Made by a program: the position numbers and the translations under genes | Shown: in pieces, positions 33,599 through 44,113 of the stretch | How the letters are laid out: the number at the start of each line of letters is the position of its first letter | How positions within the stretch are numbered: position 1 is the stretch's first letter | Notes under the pieces: model-generated | Databases searched by the model: none | What the model was told of the DNA's origin: nothing | What the model saw: the letters and a program-made list of their open reading frames with translations, nothing else | Assembly: GCF_000218545.1 (NCBI RefSeq) | Contig: NC_015671.1 | Coordinates: 868,001-932,000, forward strand | Length of the DNA stretch: 64,000 bases | From: Cellulomonas gilvus ATCC 13127 | Lineage (GTDB): Bacteria > Actinomycetota > Actinomycetes > Actinomycetales > Cellulomonadaceae | Direction of reading: 5' to 3'

Positions 33599-33617
33599 GT
33601 GCGGTGCCGTCAGGCCG

Positions 33618-36600
33618 TCAGCGGACGACCTTCAGGCTCAGCGGGCTCGCGGCCGAGGGCGCCGTGGTGGCGTTCCCGGCGTAGGCGACCTTGACCGTGT
33701 ACGTCCCCGCGGCCAGCCGGGGGAGCGTGACGGTCGCAGCCGACCGGGTCAGCGTGGCGGTGCGGACCGCCACGACCTTGCCCGCGCGCAGGACGCGGAC
33801 GGTCACCTTGCCGCTGATGGTCGCGGCGGGCTTGCCCGTCACGGTCACGGCGACCCGCGCCTGCGCGGTGGTGCGGACCGAGCCGACGCGTGCGGTCGTG
33901 ACCGTGGTGCGTCGCACGGTCACCGTGGCGGTCGCCGAGGACGTCCGCACCCCGGTCGTGCCCGCGTAGCGCGCCGTCACGGTGTGCGTGCCGGGCGTCG
34001 TGAGCTTCGGCAGCGTGACCTTCACGCTGCCGTCGGTGAGCCGCGCGGTGAGCGTGCGGACCACCTTCGTGCCGCGCTTGACGGTCACGGTGACCGTGCC
34101 GGCCGCCGGCGCCCCGGCCGCGCGGACCTGGACCGTCGCCACCGGCGTGGAGGTGGTCGTCAGGCTGCTCGGCGTGACCTTCACGCTCGTCGTGGAGTCG
34201 ACGACCTTCACCGTGACCGTCACGGCCACGGTGGCCGACGACGAGGGCGCCACGTCGGTCTGCGACGCGGTGGCGGGCGTGAACGTCGCGGCGTACGCGT
34301 GCGTCCCGAGCGCGGGCGCCGCGACCGTGAAGACCGCCACGCCGTCCGCTGCGACGGTCGTCGAGCCGACCACGGTCGCGCCGTCCCGCAGCTCGACCGT
34401 GCCGCCCGCGACCGCCTGCTGCGCCGCGGAGGTGACCGTGGCGGTGAGCCGCACGTCCGTGCCCTCGACCACGCTGGTCGACGCGGCGCTCAGGGCGACC
34501 GCGCTGGCGGCGCGCCCGTCCACGACCACGACGGCGGGTGACGTGCTCGACGTCGGGTCGAACCCGGCCGCCGTCCCGGTGACGGTCACCGTGACGGCTG
34601 CGCCCACGTGCTCCAGCCCGGGCGTCCAGGTGGCCTGCGTCGCGCCCGGGACGTCGACGCCGTCGACCGCCCACTGGTACGTGAGCGCGGCGTCCGCCGG
34701 GTCGGCGGTCGCCTCGGCCGTGAGCTCGCGCCCCGCGACCGGGCTGCCCGCGACGTGCACGCCCGTCAGCCCGACCGCCGGGTCGAGCGTGACGGTGTAG
34801 GTCGTCGTCGTGCCGTCCGCGGCCGTGACCGTGACGGTGACGACGTCGCCCGTGCGCTGCGTGGTGACGGTCGCCGACGAGTCCGTCGGGACCCCCACGA
34901 CGCGGGGCGCCGTACCGCGGGCGACCACGTCGTAGGACGTCGTGCCGGGTGCGAAGTCCGGGACGTCGACGCCGTCGACGCTGAGCCGCGCGAGCGACGA
35001 CACCGACGACGCGGCCGGGACGACGCCGTCGATCTCGGTCTCCGAGAGGATCAGGTGCGTCGCCGCGCGGGCCGTCAGGACGAACCGCACCGCATCCGCG
35101 GTGATCCCCGTCAGGTCGACCGTCGCGACGGGTGCCGTCGCCTGCTCGGGCAGCGTCACGGGTGTCGGCAGGCTGGTCCACTGACCGGTGCCGGCGTCGC
35201 GGTACTGCGTGGTGATCGTGGTCGGCCAGGTCAGCGAGCCGCCGTCCTTGTAGAAGTACAGCCGGGCCTCGTCGAGCACCTGCTCACGTGCGAGCGTGTA
35301 GGTGAGCGTGTCGCTCGCGTTCTTGGTCCCGCTGCGCCAGTTGGACCAGCCCTTGTCGGTCCGGTCGCCGTTGACGGTGCGCGAGGCGGGGTAGCCCGAC
35401 TCGGTGTAGGTCGCCGACGCGGTGGACGTCAGCGCCACGTTCTGCACGGGGCCGGCCGCCGCCACGACGACGTTCAGCGTGGCGGCCACGTCGGCCGACC
35501 CGGTGACCGCGGCGGTCACCGTGCCGGGCACCGTGACCACGCCGACCTCGGCGAACGCGTCGGTGGCGACGCCCGAGAAGTCCCACGTGACCGGGAGGTC
35601 GAAGCGTGCCCCCGCGGTGCCCACCTGACCGCGCACGGTGGCGGGTGCCGCGCGCTGGACGAGCGCGACGCTCGAGCCCGCGACCACCGTGACGGACGCC
35701 GGGTCCGTCGCGGCGACATCGCCCACCTCGACCACGGCCGTGGGGTGCACGGCGTTGCCGTAGATGTCCGTGCCGCTGCCCGTGAGGGTCACGGTCCCCG
35801 CGCGGTCCCATGCGTCGGCGGGCACGTCCCACGTCACGGGCGTGGCCACGCCCGCACCCCACGCGTACGTGGGGACGACGGTCGTCGGGAGGGTCGCCGG
35901 GGTCCCGACGCGCGTGCGCAGCGAGACGGGCTCGGTCGTCGGGGTCGCGGCGGTCGAGCGGATGGTCCAGCGCTGGTTCGCGCCGCCGTTCGAGCCGTAC
36001 ACGCCCACGGGCGCGCCGTCGGTGGTCGCCTGGCTGCCCACGTCGAGCGACGACGCGGTGGCACCGTTGACGAGCGACCAGGTCGAGCCGTCGAGGGTGA
36101 CGAGGTACCACGTGGTGGTGGCGGCTGCGCCGGCCTCGGCGAGCGTGACCTGCTCGAAGCGGGTCCCGGCGCTCGTCGCGCCGAGGAACGAGCCGTCGGA
36201 GCCGTTCTCGAGCACGAACGACCGCCGTGCCGTCGCGCCGCCCGCCGGCGTGGTCTCGTGCGCGGTCCACGTCTGCGCGGGCAGCGCGGCGGAGGTCGTC
36301 GCGAGCGTCGTGATCTGCAGCGTGCCCGTGGTGGACCGCGCCAGCGCCTTGCCGCTCTGGACGCCGACCACCTGGTACTCGCCGCCGTCGACGAGCGGGT
36401 TCGCCTCGTCGGCGACGCCCGAGACGCCGTCGACGACGAACGTCGTGACGGACCGGGCCGGGACCGTGAGCCGCGCGGTGCCGGTGGCCGGGTCCACGCT
36501 CACGGGCGTGCCCTCGACGAGCGCGGTCGACGTGTCGTGCTCGTCGGCGGCCTGCGTCGTCACGACGGGCGTGACGGTCGCGTCCGCCGCGATCTGGCCG

Positions 36601-38216
36601 AACCGGCTCAGGTCGAGCGTGACGGTCTGCTCACCGGTCGTGGCGTTGGTGTGCACCACGGTCGCGCCCGTGCCGTCCGCGTCGATCGCCGCGGTCGAGG
36701 CCGTGTCGTCCGTCGGGACCAGGCGGTCACCCGCGGTGATGTAGTGCATGAAGTTGCGCATCGCGTCGAACTTGGAGTTCGTGACGATCCGGCAGTCCTC
36801 GACCGACGTGACGTCCTGGCCCGCGGCGATCGCGTCGGCGACGCGGCGCTGGGACTTGAAGCCCACGGCCGCGGACTCGTCGACCACCGCGCCCGTGGCG
36901 TCCACGTACTCGCAGTCGAAGTCGATGAAGACCGAGCCCCAGTTGAGCTTCTCGCCCTTCTGCATGTTGTAGAAGTCCTCGACCTCCTGCCACAGCACGT
37001 ACGCGTCGGGCTGCAGCGTGCGCAGGTCGGACGTGATCTTCTGGGCCAGGCCGAGCGCTCCGTCGATGCTCACCGGGTCGAAGCCCGAGCCGACGAAGTC
37101 GCCGCCCGTCTCGGACATCCACAGGGGCTTGCCGGCCGTGAGCGCGTAGTCACGCGCCTGCGCCGATCCGCCGTCCCAGTAGGTGTGCACGTTGATCTGG
37201 CCCACGTCCGCACGCGTCTGCGCGCCGTACTGCGCCCAGGCGGTGTTGAAGTTCTGCGGGTTCGTCTCGTCGTTCGCCGAGACGACCGCGTCCGACGACG
37301 ACGCGGCGAGGTCGTCGGCCAGCAGCGCGATGAGGTTCTGCTGCTGACCGGCGCCCGTGCCGGGGCAGATCTGCGCACCCTCCTGGGGCTTCTTGATCGC
37401 GTTCGTGAACGGCGTGATGCCGTCGGCCAGCCGACCGGCCGGCGTGGACCAGTAGCCCGTGCACGGCTCGTTGAACGGGTCGAGCGACTGGAACTGGACG
37501 CCGTACGTGTCCTCGAGGTGCTCGACCACGGTGGTGAGGTACTTCGTGAACTTGGCGGGCGTGTCGTACGCGGTGAGGACCTGCTCGGAGGTGGAGCTCG
37601 CGCCGCCGGACGAGTAGCCCGAGTTGGTCATGAACCAGGGCGGGGAGTTGGAGAACGCCTCGAGCACCAGGTCGTCACGCTCGTTGGCGAGCTTCTCGAG
37701 CCACCAGCGCTGCGTCGCGTCCTGGCTCCAGTCGTAGCTCGCCTCGTCGTCGGGGTCCCAGACCTGCGCGAGCGCCTCGCGGTCGGCGTAGTTCGTGGTC
37801 ACCGCGCCGTAGGGGGAGTCGGCGTCGGTGGACGTGTCGGCGGCCCAGTAGCCGTCGACGTCCGCGCCGAGGCGGAAGTAGTTGCCGACGTCGGAGGCAC
37901 GCCCGCCGCCGATGTTGTAGCGCGCGACGTTCATGTTCAGGCCCTCGGCCCCGAACACGAGGTCGAACAGCTCCTCACGCAGCGCGTCGGGGTAGTCGCC
38001 CGTCGCGTTCGCGAACCAGACGAGCGAGTTGCCCCAGCCCTGGAACGGCTCGCCCGCGTACGCGGGGTTGGGGGTGATGGTCAGGGCCGTCGCCGCGGTG
38101 GCGGGCGAGGCCGCGCCGACCGCGGCGGCGACCAGGCCGCTCGTGGCGAGCGCCGCGCACAGCGCACCGCTGAGCGCGCGGCCCGATCGGGAGCGGGGGA
38201 TGGGCTTGCGTGTCAT
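33618..38216 (-). CDS. Large secreted GH30 glycosidase (probable endo-beta-1,6-galactanase) with accessory binding and Ig-like domains
   Basis: 1532 residues from ATG 38216 after GGAAGG; the upstream ATG (MHGRQS) is not preferred. Sec signal peptide at residues 1 to about 42. Residues about 43-597 are a GH30 (beta/alpha)8 barrel with side beta domain: FQGWGNSLVWFANATGDYPD, NMNVARYNIGGG, SNSPPWFMTNSG, acid/base in PFNEPCTG (Glu250), nucleophile in LWMSETGGDF (Glu369). This resembles subfamily GH30_5 endo-beta-1,6-galactanases. Then: ricin-type trefoil (about 610-755, ends NQRWTI), two Ig-like domains (760-925), discoidin/CBM32-like domain (930-1070), cadherin-like domain (1075-1145), and several Ig-like domains ending in a basic tail. 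No sorting signal. Three operators lie upstream. Substrate is inferred from subfamily resemblance and the GH35 neighbour. Confidence 0.85.
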   Translation of the reverse strand: MTRKPIPRSRSGRALSGALCAALATSGLVAAAVGAASPATAATALTITPNPAYAGEPFQGWGNSLVWFANATGDYPDALREELFDLVFGAEGLNMNVARYNIGGGRASDVGNYFRLGADVDGYWAADTSTDADSPYGAVTTNYADREALAQVWDPDDEASYDWSQDATQRWWLEKLANERDDLVLEAFSNSPPWFMTNSGYSSGGASSTSEQVLTAYDTPAKFTKYLTTVVEHLEDTYGVQFQSLDPFNEPCTGYWSTPAGRLADGITPFTNAIKKPQEGAQICPGTGAGQQQNLIALLADDLAASSSDAVVSANDETNPQNFNTAWAQYGAQTRADVGQINVHTYWDGGSAQARDYALTAGKPLWMSETGGDFVGSGFDPVSIDGALGLAQKITSDLRTLQPDAYVLWQEVEDFYNMQKGEKLNWGSVFIDFDCEYVDATGAVVDESAAVGFKSQRRVADAIAAGQDVTSVEDCRIVTNSKFDAMRNFMHYITAGDRLVPTDDTASTAAIDADGTGATVVHTNATTGEQTVTLDLSRFGQIAADATVTPVVTTQAADEHDTSTALVEGTPVSVDPATGTARLTVPARSVTTFVVDGVSGVADEANPLVDGGEYQVVGVQSGKALARSTTGTLQITTLATTSAALPAQTWTAHETTPAGGATARRSFVLENGSDGSFLGATSAGTRFEQVTLAEAGAAATTTWYLVTLDGSTWSLVNGATASSLDVGSQATTDGAPVGVYGSNGGANQRWTIRSTAATPTTEPVSLRTRVGTPATLPTTVVPTYAWGAGVATPVTWDVPADAWDRAGTVTLTGSGTDIYGNAVHPTAVVEVGDVAATDPASVTVVAGSSVALVQRAAPATVRGQVGTAGARFDLPVTWDFSGVATDAFAEVGVVTVPGTVTAAVTGSADVAATLNVVVAAAGPVQNVALTSTASATYTESGYPASRTVNGDRTDKGWSNWRSGTKNASDTLTYTLAREQVLDEARLYFYKDGGSLTWPTTITTQYRDAGTGQWTSLPTPVTLPEQATAPVATVDLTGITADAVRFVLTARAATHLILSETEIDGVVPAASSVSSLARLSVDGVDVPDFAPGTTSYDVVARGTAPRVVGVPTDSSATVTTQRTGDVVTVTVTAADGTTTTYTVTLDPAVGLTGVHVAGSPVAGRELTAEATADPADAALTYQWAVDGVDVPGATQATWTPGLEHVGAAVTVTVTGTAAGFDPTSSTSPAVVVVDGRAASAVALSAASTSVVEGTDVRLTATVTSAAQQAVAGGTVELRDGATVVGSTTVAADGVAVFTVAAPALGTHAYAATFTPATASQTDVAPSSSATVAVTVTVKVVDSTTSVKVTPSSLTTTSTPVATVQVRAAGAPAAGTVTVTVKRGTKVVRTLTARLTDGSVKVTLPKLTTPGTHTVTARYAGTTGVRTSSATATVTVRRTTVTTARVGSVRTTAQARVAVTVTGKPAATISGKVTVRVLRAGKVVAVRTATLTRSAATVTLPRLAAGTYTVKVAYAGNATTAPSAASPLSLKVVR

Positions 38217-38274
38217 GGACTGCCTTCCGTGCACTCGTCGCTGAGTGGGCCGCGCCCGCGTCGCGGGGGAACGC

Positions 38275-38288
38275 TGGTGACGTCACCA
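38275..38288. promoter_or_regulatory. LacI-type operator 5 (perfect palindrome)
   Basis: TGGTGACGTCACCA, fully symmetric. Lies about 35 bp downstream of the predicted GH30 transcription start. Confidence 0.8.
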
Positions 38289-38300
38289 TCGGGAGACCGT

Positions 38301-38314
38301 TGGTGACGTCAACA
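38301..38314. promoter_or_regulatory. LacI-type operator 6
   Basis: TGGTGACGTCAACA, one mismatch from the palindrome, about 8-21 bp past the predicted GH30 start. Spaced 26 bp from operator 5. Confidence 0.75.
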
Positions 38315-38328
38315 TCGCGGGCGGGGCC

Positions 38329-38357
38329 ACGTTCCCATCCGTCCCCGACGTCGTCAA
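38329..38357 (-). promoter_or_regulatory. Putative GH30 gene promoter
   Basis: On the - strand, TTGACG (38357-38352), 17 bp, then GAACGT (38334-38329). It is bracketed by operators on both sides. Confidence 0.45.
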
Positions 38358-38386
38358 GGTGCCGGCCCAGCCGGGTGGTCACGATC

Positions 38387-38400
38387 TGGTGACGTCACCA
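38387..38400. promoter_or_regulatory. LacI-type operator 7 (perfect palindrome)
   Basis: TGGTGACGTCACCA, 30 bp upstream of the putative -35 of the GH30 gene; identical to operator 5. Confidence 0.8.
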
Positions 38401-38646
38401 TCAGCCGGCGGGCGCGATGAGCCGCAGATCACGCGCGCGGGAGGGTCGAGCGGGTTGGAGATCGACGGCCACGTCTGGCACACTGTTCAGGTTGCCCGCT
38501 ACGGGTGTGCCCTCGTGCGCGCCTGATGCTGGGCCGACAGACGTGGCGAGTCGCCGTGGCCCCGGGTTCACCCCGGTGGTGGCGGCTCGACGACAACCAC
38601 CGACCTCGTACCGGGAACGGTATGCAGCGCCCTGGTGCGTCGCGCA

Positions 38647-38672
38647 AAGCGACACGCCCGAGCGCGGGGGTC
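38647..38672 (+). promoter_or_regulatory. 26-nt leader element before rpsJ, identical to that before rpsL
   Basis: Identical to 18903-18928 over 26 nt, beginning GCGACACGCCCGAGCG. Here it ends 37 nt before the rpsJ start, just upstream of the ribosome-binding region (GAGAGAGAAG). Confidence 0.8.
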
Positions 38673-38709
38673 GGACGGACCGGTACGAGAGAGAGAAGTA
38701 GACGACGCC

Positions 38710-39018
38710 ATGGCGGGACAGAAGATCCGCATCCGGCTCAAGTCCTACGACCACGAGGTCATCGACAGCTCGGCGCGCAAGATCGTCGACACGGTGACCC
38801 GCGCTGGTGCGTCGGTCGTGGGTCCGGTGCCGCTGCCGACGGAGAAGAACGTCTTCTGCGTCATCCGGTCGCCCCACAAGTACAAGGACAGCCGCGAGCA
38901 CTTCGAGATGCGAACGCACAAGCGGCTCATCGACATCATCGATCCCACGCCGAAGGCGGTCGACTCGCTCATGCGTCTCGACCTGCCCGCGGACGTGAAC
39001 ATCGAGATCAAGCTCTGA
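38710..39018 (+). CDS. rpsJ: 30S ribosomal protein S10 (NusE)
   Basis: Small-subunit head protein that also serves as NusE in antitermination. 102 residues from ATG 38710 ([20 protein letters not shown]); family-standard length, with [20 protein letters not shown] conserved. First gene of the S10 operon. Confidence 0.98.
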   Translation: MAGQKIRIRLKSYDHEVIDSSARKIVDTVTRAGASVVGPVPLPTEKNVFCVIRSPHKYKDSREHFEMRTHKRLIDIIDPTPKAVDSLMRLDLPADVNIEIKL

Positions 39019-39041
39019 TCGCTGGGAAGGAACTGATCCTC

Positions 39042-39701
39042 ATGGCTACCCAGCAGAACGCGCGCCCCGTCACGGCGCTGCTCGGCCGCAAGCTCGGCAT
39101 GACCCAGCTCTGGGACGAGGCAGGCCGCCTGGTCCCCGTCACGGTCGTCGAGATCGGCACGAACGTGGTGACGCAGGTCCGCTCCGCTGAGGCTGACGGC
39201 TACGCGGCTGTCCAGCTGGCCTTCGGCCAGATCGACCCGCGCAAGGTCACCAAGCCGCTCAAGGGCCACTTCGAGAAGGCCGGGGTCACCCCCCGCCGGC
39301 ACGTGGCCGAGATCCGCACGCCGAACGCTGCCGAGTTCACGCTCGGTCAGGAGCTCGACGCGACCGCCTTCGAGGCCGGTCAGCTCGTCGACGTGATCGG
39401 CACGACCAAGGGCAAGGGCACCGCCGGTGTGATGAAGCGTCACGGCTTCTCCGGCGTCGGCGCCTCGCACGGTGCCCACCGCAACCACCGCAAGCCGGGC
39501 TCGATCGGTGGCGCCTCGACGCCGTCGCGCGTCTTCAAGGGCCTGCGGATGGCCGGTCGGATGGGCGTCGCCCGTCAGACCACCCAGAACCTGACCGTGC
39601 ACGCGGTCGACGCCGAGCGGGGTCTCATCCTCGTCAAGGGTGCCGTCCCCGGCCCCAAGAACGGTGTCGTCGTCGTGCGTACCGCTGTGAAGGGTGCGTG
39701 A
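39042..39701 (+). CDS. rplC: 50S ribosomal protein L3
   Basis: 219 residues from ATG 39042 after GGGAAGG. Shows [20 protein letters not shown] at the N-terminus and the loop that reaches the peptidyl transferase centre ([20 protein letters not shown]). An early assembly protein of the large subunit. Confidence 0.98.
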   Translation: MATQQNARPVTALLGRKLGMTQLWDEAGRLVPVTVVEIGTNVVTQVRSAEADGYAAVQLAFGQIDPRKVTKPLKGHFEKAGVTPRRHVAEIRTPNAAEFTLGQELDATAFEAGQLVDVIGTTKGKGTAGVMKRHGFSGVGASHGAHRNHRKPGSIGGASTPSRVFKGLRMAGRMGVARQTTQNLTVHAVDAERGLILVKGAVPGPKNGVVVVRTAVKGA

Positions 39702-39706
39702 CCTCG

Positions 39707-40399
39707 ATGAGCGACACGCTGACCGTCGACGTCCTGGACCCCCAGGGCAAGAAGGCCGGTACGGCCGACCTGCCCGCCGAGGTCTTCGACGCCCAGACGA
39801 ACATCCCGCTGATCCACCAGGTCGTCGTCGCGCAGCTCGCTGCGGCCCGCCAGGGCACGCACGACACGAAGACGCGTGGCGAGGTCCGCGGTGGCGGCAA
39901 GAAGCCGTACAAGCAGAAGGGCACCGGCCGCGCCCGTCAGGGTTCGACGCGTGCTCCGCAGTTCGCCGGTGGTGGCACCGTCCACGGCCCGCAGCCGCGT
40001 GACTACTCGCAGCGCACGCCCAAGAAGATGAAGGCCGCGGCGCTCCGCGGTGCTCTCTCGGACCGCGCCCGCGCGGGCCGCGTGCACGTCGTCTCGGGCT
40101 TCGCCCCGGGTACCGCGCCGTCGACGAAGGCCGCGCTCGCGGTCCTCGACAACCTGTCGGGCCGTCGTCACGTGCTCGTCGTGGTCGAGCGCACCGACGA
40201 GATCACGTGGAAGTCGCTGCGGAACGTCGAGCGGGTCCACCTGCTCGTGGCCGACCAGCTCAACACGTACGACGTCCTCGTGTCGGACGACGTGGTCTTC
40301 ACGCAGGGCGCGCTCGACGCGTTCCTCGCCGGCCCCGCCAAGGGTGCCAAGGCCACGGCGACCTCCACCGAGGCCGAGGGTCTGGAGGAGGCCAAGTGA
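39707..40399 (+). CDS. rplD: 50S ribosomal protein L4
   Basis: 230 residues from ATG 39707 ([20 protein letters not shown]). A GTG at 39698, overlapping the L3 stop, would add three residues; the ribosome-binding purines AAGGG (39691-39694) sit between the two optimal spacings, so the start is open. The long loop lining the exit tunnel ([20 protein letters not shown]) is clear. In many bacteria L4 represses the S10 operon. Confidence 0.95.
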   Translation: MSDTLTVDVLDPQGKKAGTADLPAEVFDAQTNIPLIHQVVVAQLAAARQGTHDTKTRGEVRGGGKKPYKQKGTGRARQGSTRAPQFAGGGTVHGPQPRDYSQRTPKKMKAAALRGALSDRARAGRVHVVSGFAPGTAPSTKAALAVLDNLSGRRHVLVVVERTDEITWKSLRNVERVHLLVADQLNTYDVLVSDDVVFTQGALDAFLAGPAKGAKATATSTEAEGLEEAK

Positions 40400-40698
40400 C
40401 CAACGTCGGCAAGGACCCCCGCGACATCCTGATCGCGCCGGTCGTCTCCGAGAAGAGCTACAGCCTGCTCGACGAGGGCAAGTACACGTTCCTCGTGGAC
40501 CCGCGCGCGAACAAGACCGAGATCAAGATCGCCGTCGAGCAGGTCTTCGGCGTCAAGGTCGACTCGGTCAACACCGCCAACCGTCAGGGCAAGGCCCGCC
40601 GGACCCGTTTCGGCATCGGCCGCCGCAAGGACACGAAGCGTGCGATCGTCACCCTCCGCGAGGGCACGATCGACATCTTCGGCGGTCCGGTCGGCTGA
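40396..40698 (+). CDS. rplW: 50S ribosomal protein L23
   Basis: Exit-tunnel protein and docking site for SRP and trigger factor. 100 residues from GTG 40396, overlapping the L4 stop (GTGA). Shows [20 protein letters not shown] and the [20 protein letters not shown] loop. Family-standard length. Confidence 0.97.
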   Translation: MTNVGKDPRDILIAPVVSEKSYSLLDEGKYTFLVDPRANKTEIKIAVEQVFGVKVDSVNTANRQGKARRTRFGIGRRKDTKRAIVTLREGTIDIFGGPVG

Positions 40699-40714
40699 GA
40701 AGGACTGAGGACTC

Positions 40715-41551
<837 letters not shown>

Positions 41552-41566
41552 TAGGAGCCCGAGAGA

Positions 41567-41848
41567 ATGCCTCGCAGCCTCAAGAAGGGCCCGTTCGTCG
41601 ACGGCCACCTGCAGAAGAAGGTCGACGTCCAGAACGAGGCCGGCACGAAGAACGTCATCAAGACGTGGTCGCGTCGTTCGGTCATCACGCCGGACTTCCT
41701 CGGCCACACCTTCGCGGTGCACGACGGCCGCAAGCACACCCCGGTGTTCGTGACGGAGGCGATGGTCGGGCACAAGCTCGGCGAGTTCGCCCCCACGCGG
41801 ACGTTCCGCGGCCACGAGAAGGACGACCGGAAGGGCCGTCGCCGCTGA
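41567..41848 (+). CDS. rpsS: 30S ribosomal protein S19
   Basis: Small-subunit head protein forming bridge B1a. 93 residues ([20 protein letters not shown]), with [23 protein letters not shown] 41567 after GGAG. Family-standard length. Confidence 0.98.
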   Translation: MPRSLKKGPFVDGHLQKKVDVQNEAGTKNVIKTWSRRSVITPDFLGHTFAVHDGRKHTPVFVTEAMVGHKLGEFAPTRTFRGHEKDDRKGRRR

Positions 41849-41897
41849 CCCCCGGGTCAGCTGGTGACGCCTGACGGCAGAGACAGGAGCAGACACG

Positions 41898-42266
41898 ATG
41901 GAAGCCAAGGCGAAGGCGCGGTTCGTCCGCGTCACGCCCCAGAAGGCCCGACGCGTCGTCGACCTCATCCGTGGCAAGCAGGCCGGGGAGGCCGTCGCGG
42001 TGCTGAAGTTCGCGCCGCAGGCGGCTGCGGAGCCCGTCCTGAAGACGGTGCAGTCGGCGATCGCGAACGCGGTCGAGGGCGCCAAGCGCAACAACGAGCG
42101 CGTCGACGAGGCCGACCTCTACATCTCGGAGGTCTTCGTCGACGAGGGCCCGACCCTGAAGCGGTTCCGGCCGCGTGCTCAGGGCCGCGCCAGCCAGATC
42201 CTCAAGCGCACGAGCCACATCACCGTGGTTGTCGCTGAGCGTGAGACGAAGGGACGGGCCCGATAG
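41898..42266 (+). CDS. rplV: 50S ribosomal protein L22
   Basis: Lines the nascent peptide tunnel; macrolide-resistance site in its loop. 122 residues ([20 protein letters not shown]), with [20 protein letters not shown] forming the tunnel loop. The TAG stop overlaps the rpsC GTG by one base. Confidence 0.98.
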   Translation: MEAKAKARFVRVTPQKARRVVDLIRGKQAGEAVAVLKFAPQAAAEPVLKTVQSAIANAVEGAKRNNERVDEADLYISEVFVDEGPTLKRFRPRAQGRASQILKRTSHITVVVAERETKGRAR

Positions 42267-43099
42267 TGGGACAGAAGGTCAACCCGCTCGGGTATCGCCT
42301 GGGCATCACCACCGACCACCGGTCGCGGTGGTTCGCGGACTCGACCAAGCCGGGCCAGCGCTACCGCGACTACGTCCGCGAGGACGTGCAGATCCGCAAG
42401 CTCATGAGCACGGGTCTCGAGCGCGCGGGCATCGCGAAGGTCGAGATCGAGCGCACGCGTGACCGCGTCCGCGTCGACATCCACACCGCCCGCCCGGGCA
42501 TCGTCATCGGGCGTCGTGGTGCGGAGGCCGACCGCATCCGCGGCGAGCTCGAGAAGCTCACGGGCAAGCAGGTCCAGCTCAACATCCTCGAGGTCAAGAA
42601 CGCCGAGCTCGAGGCTCAGCTGGTCGCCCAGGGCATCGCCGAGCAGCTCGCGAGCCGCGTGTCCTTCCGTCGCGCCATGCGCAAGGGCATCCAGTCCGCG
42701 CAGCGCGCCGGCGCCAAGGGCATCCGCGTGCAGGTCTCCGGCCGCCTCGGCGGCGCGGAGATGAGCCGTACGGAGTTCTACCGCGAGGGTCGTGTGCCGC
42801 TGCACACGCTCCGCGCGAACATCGACTACGGGTTCTTCGAGGCTCGCACCACCTTCGGGCGCATCGGCGTCAAGGTGTGGGTCTACAAGGGCGACATGAC
42901 CGAGAAGGAGTACGCCCGCGAGCAGGCGAGCCAGGCTCCGCGTCCGTCCCGCGGTGGCCCGCGCGGCGAGCGCGGTGACCGCGGCGGCGACCGTGGCCCG
43001 CGTGGTGGCGCTCGTCGTGAGCGCGAGGCGGCCCCGGCCGCCGAGGCTCCGGTCGAGGTGAACCCTGAGGCGACCCCTGAGACCGGAACGGAGGCCTGA
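42266..43099 (+). CDS. rpsC: 30S ribosomal protein S3
   Basis: mRNA entry-channel protein. 277 residues from GTG 42266 ([20 protein letters not shown]). The KH domain shows [20 protein letters not shown]; the C-terminal domain shows [21 protein letters not shown] tail of about 60 residues, first Arg/Gly-rich and then Glu/Pro/Ala-rich, follows the core; similar tails occur in other actinobacterial S3. Confidence 0.98.
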   Translation: MGQKVNPLGYRLGITTDHRSRWFADSTKPGQRYRDYVREDVQIRKLMSTGLERAGIAKVEIERTRDRVRVDIHTARPGIVIGRRGAEADRIRGELEKLTGKQVQLNILEVKNAELEAQLVAQGIAEQLASRVSFRRAMRKGIQSAQRAGAKGIRVQVSGRLGGAEMSRTEFYREGRVPLHTLRANIDYGFFEARTTFGRIGVKVWVYKGDMTEKEYAREQASQAPRPSRGGPRGERGDRGGDRGPRGGARREREAAPAAEAPVEVNPEATPETGTEA

Positions 43100-43102
43100 G
43101 CC

Positions 43103-43519
43103 ATGCTGATCCCGCGCAGGCTGAAGCACCGCAAGCAGCACCACCCGGGGCGCTCCGGCGCCGCGACCGGTGGCACCGCGATCTCGTTCGGCGAGTACGG
43201 CATCCAGGCTCTCGAGCCCGCCTACGTCACGAACCGGCAGATCGAGGCCGCTCGTATCGCGATGACCCGGCACATCAAGCGTGGCGGCAAGGTCTGGATC
43301 AACATCTACCCGGACCGCCCCCTCACGAAGAAGCCCGCCGAGACCCGCATGGGTTCCGGCAAGGGCTCGCCCGAGTGGTGGATCGCCAACGTCAAGCCCG
43401 GCCGAGTGATGTTCGAGCTCGCCGGCGTCCCGGAGCCCCTGGCTCGCGAGGCCATGCGTCGCGCGCAGCACAAGCTCCCGATGAAGACCCGTTTCGTGGT
43501 TCGCGAGGGTGGTAACTGA
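43103..43519 (+). CDS. rplP: 50S ribosomal protein L16
   Basis: Helps position A-site tRNA. 138 residues ([20 protein letters not shown]), with [23 protein letters not shown] 43103 is 3 nt after rpsC. Its TGA overlaps the rpmC ATG (TGATG). Confidence 0.98.
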   Translation: MLIPRRLKHRKQHHPGRSGAATGGTAISFGEYGIQALEPAYVTNRQIEAARIAMTRHIKRGGKVWINIYPDRPLTKKPAETRMGSGKGSPEWWIANVKPGRVMFELAGVPEPLAREAMRRAQHKLPMKTRFVVREGGN

Positions 43520-43758
43520 TGGCTATCGGAACCAAGGACCTGGCTCCCACCGAGCTGGACGCCTTCGACGACGAGAAGCTGGTCGCCGAGCTGAAGAAGG
43601 CCAAGGAGGAGCTGTTCAACCTGCGCTTCCAGTCGGCCACCGGTCAGCTCGAGAGCCACGGGCGTCTCAAGGCCGTCCGTCGCGACATCGCGCGGATCTA
43701 CACGATCCTGCGTGAGCGTGAGCTCGGGATCCGTACCGCTCCGACCGCGAGCGAGTGA
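43519..43758 (+). CDS. rpmC: 50S ribosomal protein L29
   Basis: Small two-helix protein near the tunnel exit. 79 residues ([20 protein letters not shown]), with [20 protein letters not shown]. Translationally coupled to L16. Confidence 0.97.
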   Translation: MAIGTKDLAPTELDAFDDEKLVAELKKAKEELFNLRFQSATGQLESHGRLKAVRRDIARIYTILRERELGIRTAPTASE

Positions 43759-43765
43759 GGCTGAC

Positions 43766-44050
43766 ATGACTGACAAGCACACCACCGCCACGGCCGAGCA
43801 CCGCGCGTACCGCAAGACGCGTCGTGGCTACGTCGTGAGCGACAAGATGGACAAGACCGTCGTGGTCGAGGTCGAGGACCGGGTCAAGCACCCGCTCTAC
43901 GGCAAGGTCCTGCGCCGCACCTCCAAGGTCAAGGCGCACGACGAGCAGAACACGGCCGGCATCGGCGACCTGGTCCTCATCATGGAGACCCGCCCGCTCA
44001 GCGCGACCAAGCGCTGGCGCCTGGTGGAGATCCTGGAGAAGGCCAAGTAA
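43766..44050 (+). CDS. rpsQ: 30S ribosomal protein S17
   Basis: OB-fold 16S rRNA-binding protein. 94 residues from ATG 43766 ([20 protein letters not shown]), with [20 protein letters not shown] and [20 protein letters not shown]. Last gene before a 193-nt gap that holds a hairpin. Confidence 0.97.
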   Translation: MTDKHTTATAEHRAYRKTRRGYVVSDKMDKTVVVEVEDRVKHPLYGKVLRRTSKVKAHDEQNTAGIGDLVLIMETRPLSATKRWRLVEILEKAK

Positions 44051-44113
44051 GATCGCGCGGCTTCGGCTGCTCGAAACCGGCTGTCTCAGAGCAGTCGATC
44101 CAGTTGCCCACGG

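Larger units (their letters stand above)
33303..33617. other. Convergent intergenic region with two terminators (315 bp)
   Basis: Between the GH35 and GH30 genes. Apart from the hairpins at 33321-33362 and 33562-33598, I see only GC-rich sequence and frames without a recognisable product. Confidence 0.6.
38217..38709. other. Divergent regulatory region between the GH30 gene and rpsJ (493 bp)
   Basis: Left half: promoter and three operators of the GH30 gene. Right half (38401-38709): rpsJ leader. A possible weak rpsJ promoter is TTGGAG (38455-38460) with CACTGT (38481-38486), but the 20-bp spacer is too long to trust. The shared 26-nt leader element is at 38647-38672. No supported gene. Confidence 0.55.

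Noticed and set aside
34608-38306. 1232-codon + strand frame opposite the GH30 gene
   Set aside because: Arg/Gly/Val-rich shadow; the - strand frame has signal peptide, catalytic motifs and domain order.
38505-39701. 398-codon frame covering the rpsJ leader and rplC
   Set aside because: Only its in-frame 3' part (from ATG 39042) is real L3; the upstream part runs through the rpsJ leader and out of frame over rpsJ.
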